Assembly (NCBI GenBank): GCA_029858035.1
Contig: JAOUFU010000003.1
Location: forward strand, 1-36,838
Source of the DNA: Phycisphaerae bacterium
GTDB taxonomy: Bacteria > Planctomycetota > Phycisphaerae > Sedimentisphaerales > Anaerobacaceae
DNA length: 36,838 nt
Direction: 5' to 3'
Below the pieces are notes generated by a model, which was given only the letters and a program-made list of their open reading frames with translations, did no database searches and was not told the origin of the DNA. Below, in pieces: positions 21,486-30,800 of the stretch; position 1 is the stretch's first letter, and the number at the start of each line of letters is the position of its first letter. Made by a program: the position numbers and the translations under genes.

Positions 21486-22737
21486 GTTCAAAATCAGCTA
21501 TCGAAACATTATTGTCAGCCTGTGTTTAGCGATAGTGTTCATCACTTTTCTGTCGGGCCCTGTTTCGGCTGAGAACTGGCCCGGTTGGAGAGGGCCTCGC
21601 GGCGACGGCACCAGCCTGGAAAAGAATGTACCCGTCAGATGGAGCAGTACAGAGAACATCGCATGGAAAGCTCCAATACCGGGCAAAGGACATGCGTCGC
21701 CGATAGTCTGGGACTCTCGTATCTTTGTTGTCACGGCGCTCGAAGAGCAAAAGCAGCGCGTCTTGTTGTGTCTGGACCGCAGCAGCGGAAATATAATTTG
21801 GCAGCGCGTTGTGCTTGAGTCGCCGCTTGAAAGGAAACATTCGCTGAACAGCTATGCAACATCGACGCCCGTGACGGATGGCGAAAAGGTGTATGTCAGC
21901 TTTCTTGACCGCGATAAGATGTTCGTTGCAGCTTACGACTTCGAAGGTAACAAAGTCTGGGAAGTCCGGCCGGGGGTGTTTTCAAGTATGCACGGCTACT
22001 GTTCGAGTCCCGTCCTCTGGAAAGACAAGGTCATTGTCAATGGGGACCACGATGGCCCGGCCTACATTGTCGCGCTGGACCGTGCCACCGGCAAAACAAT
22101 CTGGAAAACTCCCCGCCCGAACATGACGCGCAGCTACTGCGCGCCGGTCATCTATCATATTGACGGGCGAAACCAGATGATACTTTCGGGAAGCAAGTGC
22201 GTTGCCAGTTACGATCCCGACACGGGAAAGCAGCACTGGATAATAGACGGTCCCACCGAGCAGTTCGTTGCGTCGTTGGTCTATAACGGCGAGCTTCTTT
22301 TTATGACGAGTGGCTTTCCGGATCTTTTTATGCAGGGCATCCGCCCGGATGGAAGTGGCAACGTGACCGACACGCACATCGTCTGGCAGAAAGACCGGGA
22401 CTGCTCGTATGTGCCCAGTCCAGTCGCGGCCGGGCCCTACTTTCTGGTGGTATCTGACAGCGGGGTGGCGACATGCCTGAAGGCAAAGACCGGCGAGAGT
22501 CTCTGGCGGCAGCGCCTCGAAGGAAAGCACAGCCCTTCACTTCTGATAGCCGATGGTCTGGTGTACTTCCTGTCGGACAAGGGCGTTATGACGGTCGTCA
22601 GGCCGGGCCCGGAATATGAGGTCGTCGCCCGCAATGAATTAGGTGAAGAGACCCGTGCCTCGCCGGCAATCAGTAGTGGGCAGATGTTTCTGCGGGGCGT
22701 CGAAAACCTGTATTGCATTGGCACAGATTCAAAGTAA
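21466..22737 (+). CDS. Exported PQQ-like beta-propeller protein
   Basis: The product is 423 residues. AAAAAAAGG precedes two possible starts, ATG 21466 and ATG 21472. Residues 13-36 form a signal peptide (LCLAIVFITFLSGPVSAENW). The mature protein opens with the planctomycete signature NWPGWRGPRGDGTS, then repeated propeller blades with 'LDRATGKTIWKT', 'LKAKTGESLWRQRL' and 'DPDTGKQHWII' type W-motifs. Such proteins resemble BamB and PQQ dehydrogenases. Catalytic residues for PQQ are not evident, so a binding or scaffolding role is as likely as redox. It lies 48 bases before the GH39-like gene, probably co-transcribed. Confidence 0.9.
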   Translation: MTMHQNKFKISYRNIIVSLCLAIVFITFLSGPVSAENWPGWRGPRGDGTSLEKNVPVRWSSTENIAWKAPIPGKGHASPIVWDSRIFVVTALEEQKQRVLLCLDRSSGNIIWQRVVLESPLERKHSLNSYATSTPVTDGEKVYVSFLDRDKMFVAAYDFEGNKVWEVRPGVFSSMHGYCSSPVLWKDKVIVNGDHDGPAYIVALDRATGKTIWKTPRPNMTRSYCAPVIYHIDGRNQMILSGSKCVASYDPDTGKQHWIIDGPTEQFVASLVYNGELLFMTSGFPDLFMQGIRPDGSGNVTDTHIVWQKDRDCSYVPSPVAAGPYFLVVSDSGVATCLKAKTGESLWRQRLEGKHSPSLLIADGLVYFLSDKGVMTVVRPGPEYEVVARNELGEETRASPAISSGQMFLRGVENLYCIGTDSK

Positions 22738-22785
22738 CTTGCCGGTGAAGTAGTGCATTTGAAGTATCAAATTGAGGAACATGAC

Positions 22786-24468
22786 ATGAGTAATCGTATT
22801 CAATTGTTCATCTCAATCATTCTGGTACTGTTTTGTCCGCTCGGATTACAAGCGGATGACTCGAATAGCAGCGAAGTTGTCACGATTGGTGTGGATGCCG
22901 GTGTAAAGGGCAAACCTCTTCGTCATGTCTGGCAATATTACGGCTATGATGAGTGTAATTATACCACGGCACCCAATGCAAAAACATTGATGTCAACGCT
23001 TACAGATATCAATCCCGAAAAAGTGTATCTTCGCCAGCATTTTCTGCTTGCCTCCGGCGATGGTAAGCCCTCGCTGAAGTGGAGTTCCTCGAACGTTTAT
23101 ACTGTGGATTCGGCCGGTAATCCCGTGTATGATTGGCGGATAATGGATGAGATGATGGACGCGATTGTTGCGTCGGGCTGCCGGCCGCTGATCGAAATCG
23201 GCTTCATGCCCAAAGACCTCTCCATCAGGCCGGAGCCTTACAAAAGCAGTGACCCGTTCAAGATGAAAGGATACGGAGTTTACTATCCTCCAAAAGATTA
23301 CGAGAAGTGGGCCGAACTGATACGCCAGTGGGTTCGCCATAGTGCCCAAAGGTATAGGGGGGTTGAAGATGAGTGGTTGTGGGAATTATGGAATGAGCCC
23401 AATATCAGGTATTGGCAGGGGACCTTTGAGCAGTATTGCAAGCTCTTTGACTATACGGAGCGTGCACTGCACGAAGTCCTGCCAAAAGCAGTTTTTGGTG
23501 GGCCACATACGGCCGGTGCGCCGCCGTTTCTTCGCCAATTCCTTGAGCATTGCCTGAGCGGTAAGAATTATGTCACGGGGCGCAAGGGTACACGGCTGGA
23601 CTATGTAGGATTTCATTCCAAGGGAAGCACCAGATTTGTCGATGGCCATCCTCAGATGGATTTGGGCCGGAACCTGCGAACAAACCGACAGGGCTTTGCT
23701 ATCATTGCCGACTTTCCCCAGTACCGCGGCACCCCCGTGATCATCGGCGAATGTGACCCGGAAGGAGCGGCTGCACTATCTTCCCGTGTCAATCCCGCCA
23801 ACGGCTACCGCAATAGCAGTGCCTACGCAGCTTATGAAGTTGCCCTGATGAAGCATACCCTCGACCTGGCGGCCCGCGAGGGCGTGAATCTACAGGGAGT
23901 ATTGACCTGGGCCTTCATGTTCGACGGAAAGGATTACTTCGAGGGCTTTCGCACACTATCGACAAACGGAATCCATAAACCGGTGCTGAACGCCTTCAAG
24001 ATGCTGGGAATGCTCCAGGGCAGGCGGGTTGTCGTGACGAGCAGCGGTGCTTTGGGGATTGACCGAATTCTTGATAAAGGTTTTCGGGAGAAACCCGATA
24101 TCGACGTCCTGGCAACCGCCACCGAGGAAACAGTACAGGCTCTTGTTTGGAACTATCATGATGATATAGTCAAGGCCGAACCTGCCCCGGTAAAGCTTAC
24201 CATCAAAGCTCCACAGAATGGTGCAAAGCGGGCGCGTCTCATCCACTACCGAATCGACGATACTCACAGCAATGCTTATACACGCTGGCTCGAATTAAAT
24301 AGTCCACAGAAACCGGGGCCTGATGTATTGGCCCGCCTGAAAGCCGCCGCAGAGCTTGAGCTTCTGGAGCCGGTACGGTTTTGTGATGTTCGCAATGGGA
24401 AAGTGGAGCTGAATTTTTCTCTTCCCAGGTACGCAGTTTCATTAGTCGAAATTCGCTGGTGCCTGTAA
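22786..24468 (+). CDS. Exported GH39-like glycoside hydrolase
   Basis: The product is 560 residues from the ATG at 22786 (TTGAGGAAC upstream). A GTG at 22753 is an alternative. A signal peptide (1-23, ending in LQADD) precedes a TIM barrel. WELWNEPN places the acid/base Glu at residue 204, and PVIIGECDPEG supplies a candidate nucleophile Glu at about 322, the two positions expected in GH39 (beta-xylosidase/alpha-iduronidase clan A). The C-terminal about 150 residues form a beta-sandwich, as in GH39. Substrate is unknown; xylan or uronic-acid glycans are candidates. It is in the same direction as, and close to, the PQQ propeller gene. Confidence 0.87.
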   Translation: MSNRIQLFISIILVLFCPLGLQADDSNSSEVVTIGVDAGVKGKPLRHVWQYYGYDECNYTTAPNAKTLMSTLTDINPEKVYLRQHFLLASGDGKPSLKWSSSNVYTVDSAGNPVYDWRIMDEMMDAIVASGCRPLIEIGFMPKDLSIRPEPYKSSDPFKMKGYGVYYPPKDYEKWAELIRQWVRHSAQRYRGVEDEWLWELWNEPNIRYWQGTFEQYCKLFDYTERALHEVLPKAVFGGPHTAGAPPFLRQFLEHCLSGKNYVTGRKGTRLDYVGFHSKGSTRFVDGHPQMDLGRNLRTNRQGFAIIADFPQYRGTPVIIGECDPEGAAALSSRVNPANGYRNSSAYAAYEVALMKHTLDLAAREGVNLQGVLTWAFMFDGKDYFEGFRTLSTNGIHKPVLNAFKMLGMLQGRRVVVTSSGALGIDRILDKGFREKPDIDVLATATEETVQALVWNYHDDIVKAEPAPVKLTIKAPQNGAKRARLIHYRIDDTHSNAYTRWLELNSPQKPGPDVLARLKAAAELELLEPVRFCDVRNGKVELNFSLPRYAVSLVEIRWCL

Positions 24469-24629
24469 AAGCTGTTACTTTGGTTGGATTTTGTAATAAC
24501 GAGGGTAAAGCAAACAGCAATAATTTCTTAGTGAATTCGTCGCTGTTGTGAGTTAAAATATGCATTATCAGTTTACGTTCGTTTTGTTTCTATATACGAA
24601 TTGTTATTACTGCAAAGGAGAAGGAAAAA

Positions 24630-25586
24630 ATGATGAACAATAGGAAATCGGTATCCAGACGTTATTTTATGAAACAATCTTTGGTTGGGGCCGCTCTGTT
24701 GGCTTCTGCGTCAGCGAGTGAATTACCGGCTGCGCAAAAAAAAGATCCCTTGTTGCGATTGGGAGGCCCCACTTTCGAAAAATATGACAATCCTGATTCA
24801 TGGGTCCAGGCGATGAAAAAGCTCGGCTACAGGGCGGCCTATTGCCCGGTAGGCGCCGATGCAACCGATGATGTCGTCAGCGCCTATGCCGCCGCAGCCA
24901 AAAAGGCCGACATAATTATCGCCGAAGTGGGTGCGTGGAGCAATCCGATCAGTCCCGATGAAAAAACGCGCCGTGAGGCGCTGGCGAAATGCCGCAGTCA
25001 GCTCGCCTTGGCCGACAGGATTGGAGCAAACTGCTGCGTCAACATCAGCGGCTCACGCAGTGAGCGCTGGGACGGCCCTTCATCCGGCAACTTCACCGAA
25101 GAAACATTTGATATGATTGTTGAAACAACGCGTGGTATTATTGACGATGTCAAACCGACCCGGACATATTTCACGTTGGAAACCATGCCGTGGGCGTATC
25201 CGGACTCCCCTGATTCGTACCTGCGCTTATTTAAGGCCATTGACCGCAAGCGATTTGCCGTACATCTGGATCCGGTCAATCTGGTTTGCAGTCCTCAGCG
25301 ATACTTTGGAAACGGTAAGCTTATCCGCGAATGCTTTAGAAAACTCGGCCTCTATATCAAAAGCTGCCACGCCAAGGATATTCTTTTGCAGAAAAAACTT
25401 ACCACTCATCTCGACGAGATTCGTCCGGGCTTGGGTGGTCTGGATTATGCCGCGTTTTTGAAGGAATTGAGCAAAATACCGGACACCCCTCTCATGCTGG
25501 AGCACCTGCCTAATGCAAACGAATACGAATTGGCGGCTGAGCATATTCGCGGCGTTGCGAAAAACATAGGATTGTCTTTCGGGTAA
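24630..25586 (+). CDS. Exported sugar isomerase/epimerase-like TIM barrel (second copy)
   Basis: The product is 318 residues, with AAAGGAGAAGG ahead of the ATG pair. The signal is SRRYFMKQSLVGAALLASAS, a Tat-type leader. The barrel keeps candidate metal ligands Glu in FTLETMPW, Asp/His in AVHLDPVN, the His in SCHAKD and Glu in MLEHLPN. It differs strongly from the copy at 17298, so the two are not a recent duplication and probably differ in substrate. The ThuA-like gene follows after 89 bases. Confidence 0.89.
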   Translation: MMNNRKSVSRRYFMKQSLVGAALLASASASELPAAQKKDPLLRLGGPTFEKYDNPDSWVQAMKKLGYRAAYCPVGADATDDVVSAYAAAAKKADIIIAEVGAWSNPISPDEKTRREALAKCRSQLALADRIGANCCVNISGSRSERWDGPSSGNFTEETFDMIVETTRGIIDDVKPTRTYFTLETMPWAYPDSPDSYLRLFKAIDRKRFAVHLDPVNLVCSPQRYFGNGKLIRECFRKLGLYIKSCHAKDILLQKKLTTHLDEIRPGLGGLDYAAFLKELSKIPDTPLMLEHLPNANEYELAAEHIRGVAKNIGLSFG

Positions 25587-25675
25587 GAAAGATTCTGTTT
25601 ATAAGCAAAAGTAAAAGTGATCCAAAGGGATCAGTAACTAAAAACGTTAACGACGCTTTTTCAGGAGACAGGTAA

Positions 25676-26458
25676 ATGAAGTACACAGGTAAAATCACGA
25701 TTCATATAGTAATATTGGCAGCCTTTTTACTGGTAGCGGCGGGATTTCTTTGCTCGTGCTGCGAATGCGGCCGGCCGGCCAAAGACCTCAGCAAGCCGGG
25801 CGAGAACCTGAAGGTGCTGGTGGTTACGGGCGGGCACGCGTTCGAACATGAGCCTTTCTTTACACTGTTCGAGGGCTATGATGATATCGAGTATGTCGAG
25901 GCCCAGCTCAAAGACGACAGCGAGATTTTCGAGGACATTAGCGGCTGGGATTACGATGTTATCGTGTTTTTCAATATGACACAGAATATATCGACGAAAA
26001 GGCAGGAAAATTTCAAAAAGCTCGTAAAGGACGGTGTCGGCGTCGTGGCCCTTCACCACTGCATGGGCTCCTTCCAGGAGTGGCCCGAATATATCAAAAT
26101 CATCGGCGGCAGGTACAATTTGAAGGAATCCGAGCAGGGTGGTGTCAAAAACGAGGCGAGCACATATAGAGAAGGTGCGGACTTTACTGTTCACATTGAT
26201 GATTCCAAGCATCCGATTACGCGGGGACTGGCGGACTTCCAAGTACACGACGAGACATATAAAAAATGCAGCTTCGAGAAAGATAATCACCTGCTTATGA
26301 CAACTAACCATCCCGATAGCGATAGAGAGCTTGGCTGGGTCAGGAGCTACGGCAGGGGAAAGGTTTGTTTCATAATGACCGGCCACGGCCCCAGCGTCTA
26401 CGCAAATCCAACCTACCGCCAGCTTGTCGCACGCGCCATCCGATGGTCCGCGAACTGA
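25676..26458 (+). CDS. ThuA-like lipoprotein
   Basis: The product is 260 residues, with CAGGAGACAGG ahead of the ATG. It has a hydrophobic leader ending in FLCSCCECG, a likely lipoprotein site near residue 26. The domain shows LKVLVVTGGHAFEHEPFF, YDVIVFFNMTQNIS, GVGVVALHHCMGSFQEW and FIMTGHGPSVYANP. This is the ThuA/trehalose-utilisation fold, related to class I glutamine amidotransferases but lacking a clear catalytic Cys-His-Glu triad. ThuA-like proteins often sit beside DUF1080 and Gfo/Idh/MocA genes and are implicated in keto-sugar metabolism. The molecular role here is not established. Confidence 0.9.
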   Translation: MKYTGKITIHIVILAAFLLVAAGFLCSCCECGRPAKDLSKPGENLKVLVVTGGHAFEHEPFFTLFEGYDDIEYVEAQLKDDSEIFEDISGWDYDVIVFFNMTQNISTKRQENFKKLVKDGVGVVALHHCMGSFQEWPEYIKIIGGRYNLKESEQGGVKNEASTYREGADFTVHIDDSKHPITRGLADFQVHDETYKKCSFEKDNHLLMTTNHPDSDRELGWVRSYGRGKVCFIMTGHGPSVYANPTYRQLVARAIRWSAN

Positions 26459-26547
26459 ATAAAAGAAAGTAGAGGTAGTGGAACAAATTGGCCCAGGGTG
26501 TTTTAGAGAGAAATTTGAGATAATTAAACAGAAGGGAGTGTACGCCT

Positions 26548-27246
26548 ATGCTGAAATGGGACGATAAGAAACTGACAATATTGATAAGCAGCAAGCAGCT
26601 TATCGTAGGTGTCTTTGTAGCAATACTTTTAGCCCTTGGCTTGACAGGTTTATATGTGCGCCAAAAAGTAAAAGCTGCCAAAGAACAGATTCTGAAGCAA
26701 TATCATAAGTCGGGTTCGGATTTACGCTATGAGTTGAGCGAAAATCCTGCAATAAGTGAAAATAAGAGTAAAATTTCACGTTATTGGAGAGGCTTCAAGA
26801 TACTTAAGAACAACACCTTTGACGGTGATGTTATCGCATATGATTTTAAAGTAGATGATTGTAATGAAATAGGCCATGTAGTTGTAATCAAATATGTAGA
26901 TGAATTGTTAAATGTGGCCCAGATTAGTTATACGCAGAGCATTGATCCTAATGTGGTTGGTGGCCTATTTCTTGCTCCCGATAGTATGCCGCCGCCTAAT
27001 ATGCGGATGTTCGGTAAAACTGAGCTTTGCGTACTTTTAAGAGTTGATTCAAAGTTATCCGCGAATGATGGACCTTACGATGAGTGGGATGACGAGAGGT
27101 GGTATCTTGTGGTTCCACAAGCGACATTTGAAGGAATCGTGAATATGGAGGGGCAATTCATTCTCTTGGGGAAAGAGGGTAATGTGTTGGATAGATTCAG
27201 ACTTAAAGAATTGTGCAATGCTATTGAACAGACGGGCTCACCCTGA
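26548..27246 (+). CDS. Membrane-anchored protein, function unknown
   Basis: The product is 232 residues, with AGAAGGGAG ahead of the ATG. A short cytoplasmic start (MLKWDDKKLTILISSKQ) precedes one helix (about 18-37), then a soluble extracytoplasmic domain of mixed alpha/beta character with an acidic patch (PYDEWDDERWYLVVPQ). I recognise no family. It stands alone between the ThuA-like gene and the BlaI operon and carries a slightly lower GC content than the sugar genes. Confidence 0.75.
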   Translation: MLKWDDKKLTILISSKQLIVGVFVAILLALGLTGLYVRQKVKAAKEQILKQYHKSGSDLRYELSENPAISENKSKISRYWRGFKILKNNTFDGDVIAYDFKVDDCNEIGHVVVIKYVDELLNVAQISYTQSIDPNVVGGLFLAPDSMPPPNMRMFGKTELCVLLRVDSKLSANDGPYDEWDDERWYLVVPQATFEGIVNMEGQFILLGKEGNVLDRFRLKELCNAIEQTGSP

Positions 27247-27310
27247 AAGTGCGGTTTTTGGGCTAAAGAATGAGGGTGTTAAAAAAATATTTTATTTTTT
27301 TATTTTTTAC

Positions 27311-27344
27311 TTGCAATCTCTACAATTGTAGTGTAGTCTCTACA
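27311..27344 (+). promoter_or_regulatory. BlaI-type operator/promoter with two abutting palindromes
   Basis: TTGCAA (27311-27316), a 17-base spacer and TAGTCT (27334-27339) form a candidate promoter. CTACAATTGTAG (27320-27331) is a perfect palindrome inside the spacer, and TGTAGTCTCTACA (27332-27344) is a second inverted repeat covering the -10 box. Both contain the TACA/TGTA half-sites known from BlaI/MecI operators. A run of A/T (about 27280-27308) precedes the -35. A BlaI dimer bound to either site would block RNA polymerase and so autoregulate blaI and the following receptor gene. Confidence 0.75.
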
Positions 27345-27370
27345 AAGTTAATGATAAAAGGAGACTTGTA

Positions 27371-27772
27371 ATGGCAAAAAGAAATCCCGAACTGACCGAA
27401 GCCGAATGGGCAATTATCCAGGCCGTCTGGGACAATGAGCCGTGCGCGGCCCCGATGGTTCAGGAAGAGCTCCAGGCCCGAAAGGACTGGCACTACAGCA
27501 CCGTCAAGACCCTGATGGACCGGATGGTCACAAAAGGGCTGCTGACCACGGAAAGATTCCGCAATCTCATTCTGTACCGCTCGGCAATCACAAGGGTCCA
27601 GGCGCAAAAGGGCGAAATCATGCGCGCGGTAAAAAGGGCGTTCGATGGGGCCCTTACGCCGATGATGCAGTTTATGCTGGATGAGCATAAACTGTCGCAG
27701 AAGCAGCTGGCTGAACTGGAGTCGCTAATAAAGAAGAAACGCAAAAAGGGTACTGCTCGCAAAAAAAGATAA
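27371..27772 (+). CDS. BlaI/MecI/CopY-family transcriptional repressor
   Basis: The product is 133 residues, with AAAAGGAGA ahead of the ATG. The winged helix is clear: LTEAEWAIIQAVWDNEPC, then the recognition region DWHYSTVKTLMDRMVTKGLL and wing RFRNLILYR (about 9-72). The rest is the dimerisation helix region, ending in a Lys/Arg-rich tail (KKKRKKGTARKKR). Family members bind TACA/TGTA palindromes and are inactivated by proteolysis when a BlaR1-type receptor is triggered. The partner receptor gene starts 54 bases downstream and the palindromes lie just upstream, so it probably controls its own operon. Confidence 0.95.
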   Translation: MAKRNPELTEAEWAIIQAVWDNEPCAAPMVQEELQARKDWHYSTVKTLMDRMVTKGLLTTERFRNLILYRSAITRVQAQKGEIMRAVKRAFDGALTPMMQFMLDEHKLSQKQLAELESLIKKKRKKGTARKKR

Positions 27773-27826
27773 TTTTTCCTGAAACTAAAATTCCATAAGT
27801 GCGTCTTAATAAGCGGAGGACGTATT

Positions 27827-30800
27827 ATGAATACAATAGTAGAATATATAAATTCGGCAGGATTTTCGTTTATTGAATTCGCCGTACCGATGCTCGTGCA
27901 GTCCGGCATACTGATTGTAATTTTACTGCTGGCCGATCTGCTGCTGCGAAAAAAGGTCAAGGCGGTGTTTCGGTACTGGATATGGATGCTTGTACTTGTG
28001 AAACTGGTTTTGCCTACCTCGCTTTCGTCGCCTTTGAGCCTGGGGTATTTGTTTGGCGAAAAGCTGACATATCAAGACCTGGCTGAAACGACCTCAGCGC
28101 TGGAACTCGCCGAGCCCGCCCCGGCGGAAAACTTGCCCGGCATCAATCCACTCTATATACAGCCGAATCCGTACGTGCCACCGAAAGTGCCGGTGGCATC
28201 GGTTGTCGAGCCGGAGATAGCAGAGCCGGTCAGCCCGCCGGCGGAACCGGTGACGCCTCTGGCCTGGCAGGGGGTTGTGTTTCTTGTTTGGCTTGCTGTT
28301 GTGATAACAATGGGATTATTGTTGTTGCAGCGGGCGCTCTTTGTCCGCGGCCTCGTCGCACAGGCTAAAAAAGCGAGCCGTTTGATGAATGATGAGCTTG
28401 CGTATTGCTGCGCAACTATGAGGATAAAATACAGGGTTGGCTTAAAGGTTTCGCCAAACGCAACGACGCCGTCGGTGTGTGGATTAATCAGGCCGGTGAT
28501 TCTGGTGCCGTGGAACCTGGCATCAACGTTGGGCGCTTCTCGTCTGCGGACGGTTTTAATGCACGAGCTTGCCCATATCAAGCGTGCCGATTTGTGGGTG
28601 AATCTTGCCCAGACCGCTTTGCAGATTATCTATTTCTATAATCCGCTTTTGTGGCTTGCCAATTGCGTGATTCGAAGGATTCGGGAGCAGGCTGTCGATG
28701 AGGCCGTGCTTGTGGCGATGGGTGAGGGGGCTCAGCAATACCCGCAGACGCTTGTGGACGTGGCGAAGATGGCTTTTAAGCGGCCGGCCTTGAGTCTGCG
28801 GCTTATAGGTGTTGTGGAATCCGAAAGTGCGCTGGCCGGGCGAATCAAACATATCCTTGGCCGCCCGATTCCGAAAACCGCAAAACTTGGTATTGTGGGA
28901 GTGCTTGCCGTCGTAATTGCAGGCGCCATCCTGCTGCCGATGGCAAGGGCTAAGAACGAAGGCGGATTCTCCGACAAAGATTTACTCATAAAGTTCGCCG
29001 AAATCCCGGAAGGATCGGCTAAAAAAGTTTCTGTTGATGATACAACAATATGGTCTAAAAGTTACGAGGTGGAATTTGCACCAGGGCAAGATTTGCTCGT
29101 GGTCGTCGAAATGTATCAGGCGGGACAACCAATGCGGATCCCGGGGCGGTGTATTTTTGAAGGTTCCCAAAAGCCGGAAAAATTCACCATAACGTTTGAT
29201 AGAGCTTATCAGGACGCTGCAAAAAGGTCTGTCACTCATAACATACAATTTAAACTCGGTGATCAGGTATTTAAGATTCCGGTACATACACCTCGATATT
29301 TAAGCACACAATGGTGGGATTGGTATCGAGGTGAAGGTTTGCGGAAGCCCGAAATGCGGTATACAAAAACGAGGTACGCCGGGATTGAAACCCTTTTTTA
29401 CTATGGCGCCGCAAATTTATCAAGGGAATCTGAATACAAGGCGAAATTCTGGATTCCCGGCCGTGATGTTACGCCGGTAATGAACCAATATGGTATCGCG
29501 CTGAAAATGATACCTCTTGGCAGTTTAAAATACTTATATGTGGAACCTATAGGCGGCTATCAGGGTTTGGACGGCAAGATTATTTCAAGGAGTTTGACAC
29601 TCGAAAGAGCTGACCTGATAGCCGACGAATACAAACAAATGATAATTGACAGTGTTGAGAAGCAATGGACGGCTGAAAAGCAGACTGAGCCGGAAGTGAG
29701 TGTGGGGGACGCTTCTTTGGACCATTTTGTCGGCAGGTACGCTCTGGCCGGACATCCCGATACGGCTGTCTTTGAGATTAAAAAGGAGGGCGATGTTTTT
29801 ATCTTTAGCGGCCTTGACGTCCCGAAATTTGAGATGGACATTTTCTTAAGGGGCCTTGAAGGCCGTAGGTTCGAGATGGAAAAGGGAAGGGACAACTTGA
29901 AATTTGGCGACAATCCACGTGAGCGGTACCGTGTGAGATACAACGCCGCCGAAGATCGTTACATTCTGGATAGTCTTGGCATGAGGGGAGAGGTGCAGGA
30001 TTCCATGATTTCCCCGCTCACCGACCTGGTCAAGATTTCCGCGGAGAAACCGGATGGTACATTTGCTGCGACCTTACCTAACGGGGTAACGGTTGAGCTG
30101 ATGGGCGTTTGTGAGCTTCCAAGCGAGGGTAAACAGTGGTGGGCTGCTGATGGGAGTTTGCTTGAGGACATCTTCTGGGAAGGGAGTACTGCCAACAGAG
30201 AATCTTCAGTAGACGCCCGCCAGGTCGTGTTTCGTATCCGCAGTGATGAGAGCGACCCTGCCCTGGCCCCGACAATAAGCTTCCAGCCCAAACGCCGCCT
30301 GCAGCCTCCCGGATCATGGTCAGGAGCTTTTTTTGTGAAAAAGGACAACCAGACACTGGAGGAGTTTCGCGGCTGTTCATTCTCGCTGCATGATGATCAT
30401 CCAACAATTGATATTTCCGCCGATATCGGATACGGCCCGTGGAAAAGACAGGCTACAAAAAGAACAAACTCGTATGGAAATATAGTGTCCACTTTTACAG
30501 GCATTGGAACACTGATTCTGAATGACCCCACGGAAAAAAATGGCAAAACAACCATTTCGGCAACCTTGTTGAGTCGAGTCAAGGCATGGCGGTTTGTTGC
30601 GGTGGACAAGCAAGGCAATATTCACAACAGCGGGTCGGCGTCTTCAATCGGCTTGGACGAGGATACAGAAAACAAAACCCCCGAACACCAGATCTGTACA
30701 GGAAAATTTGCACTGCCGCTGAGTCAAATCGACAAATTTCAGTTCCAAACCAGACAGGTTGAAACGATCACCTTCAAAAACGTTTCTCTCGAGCCGAATT

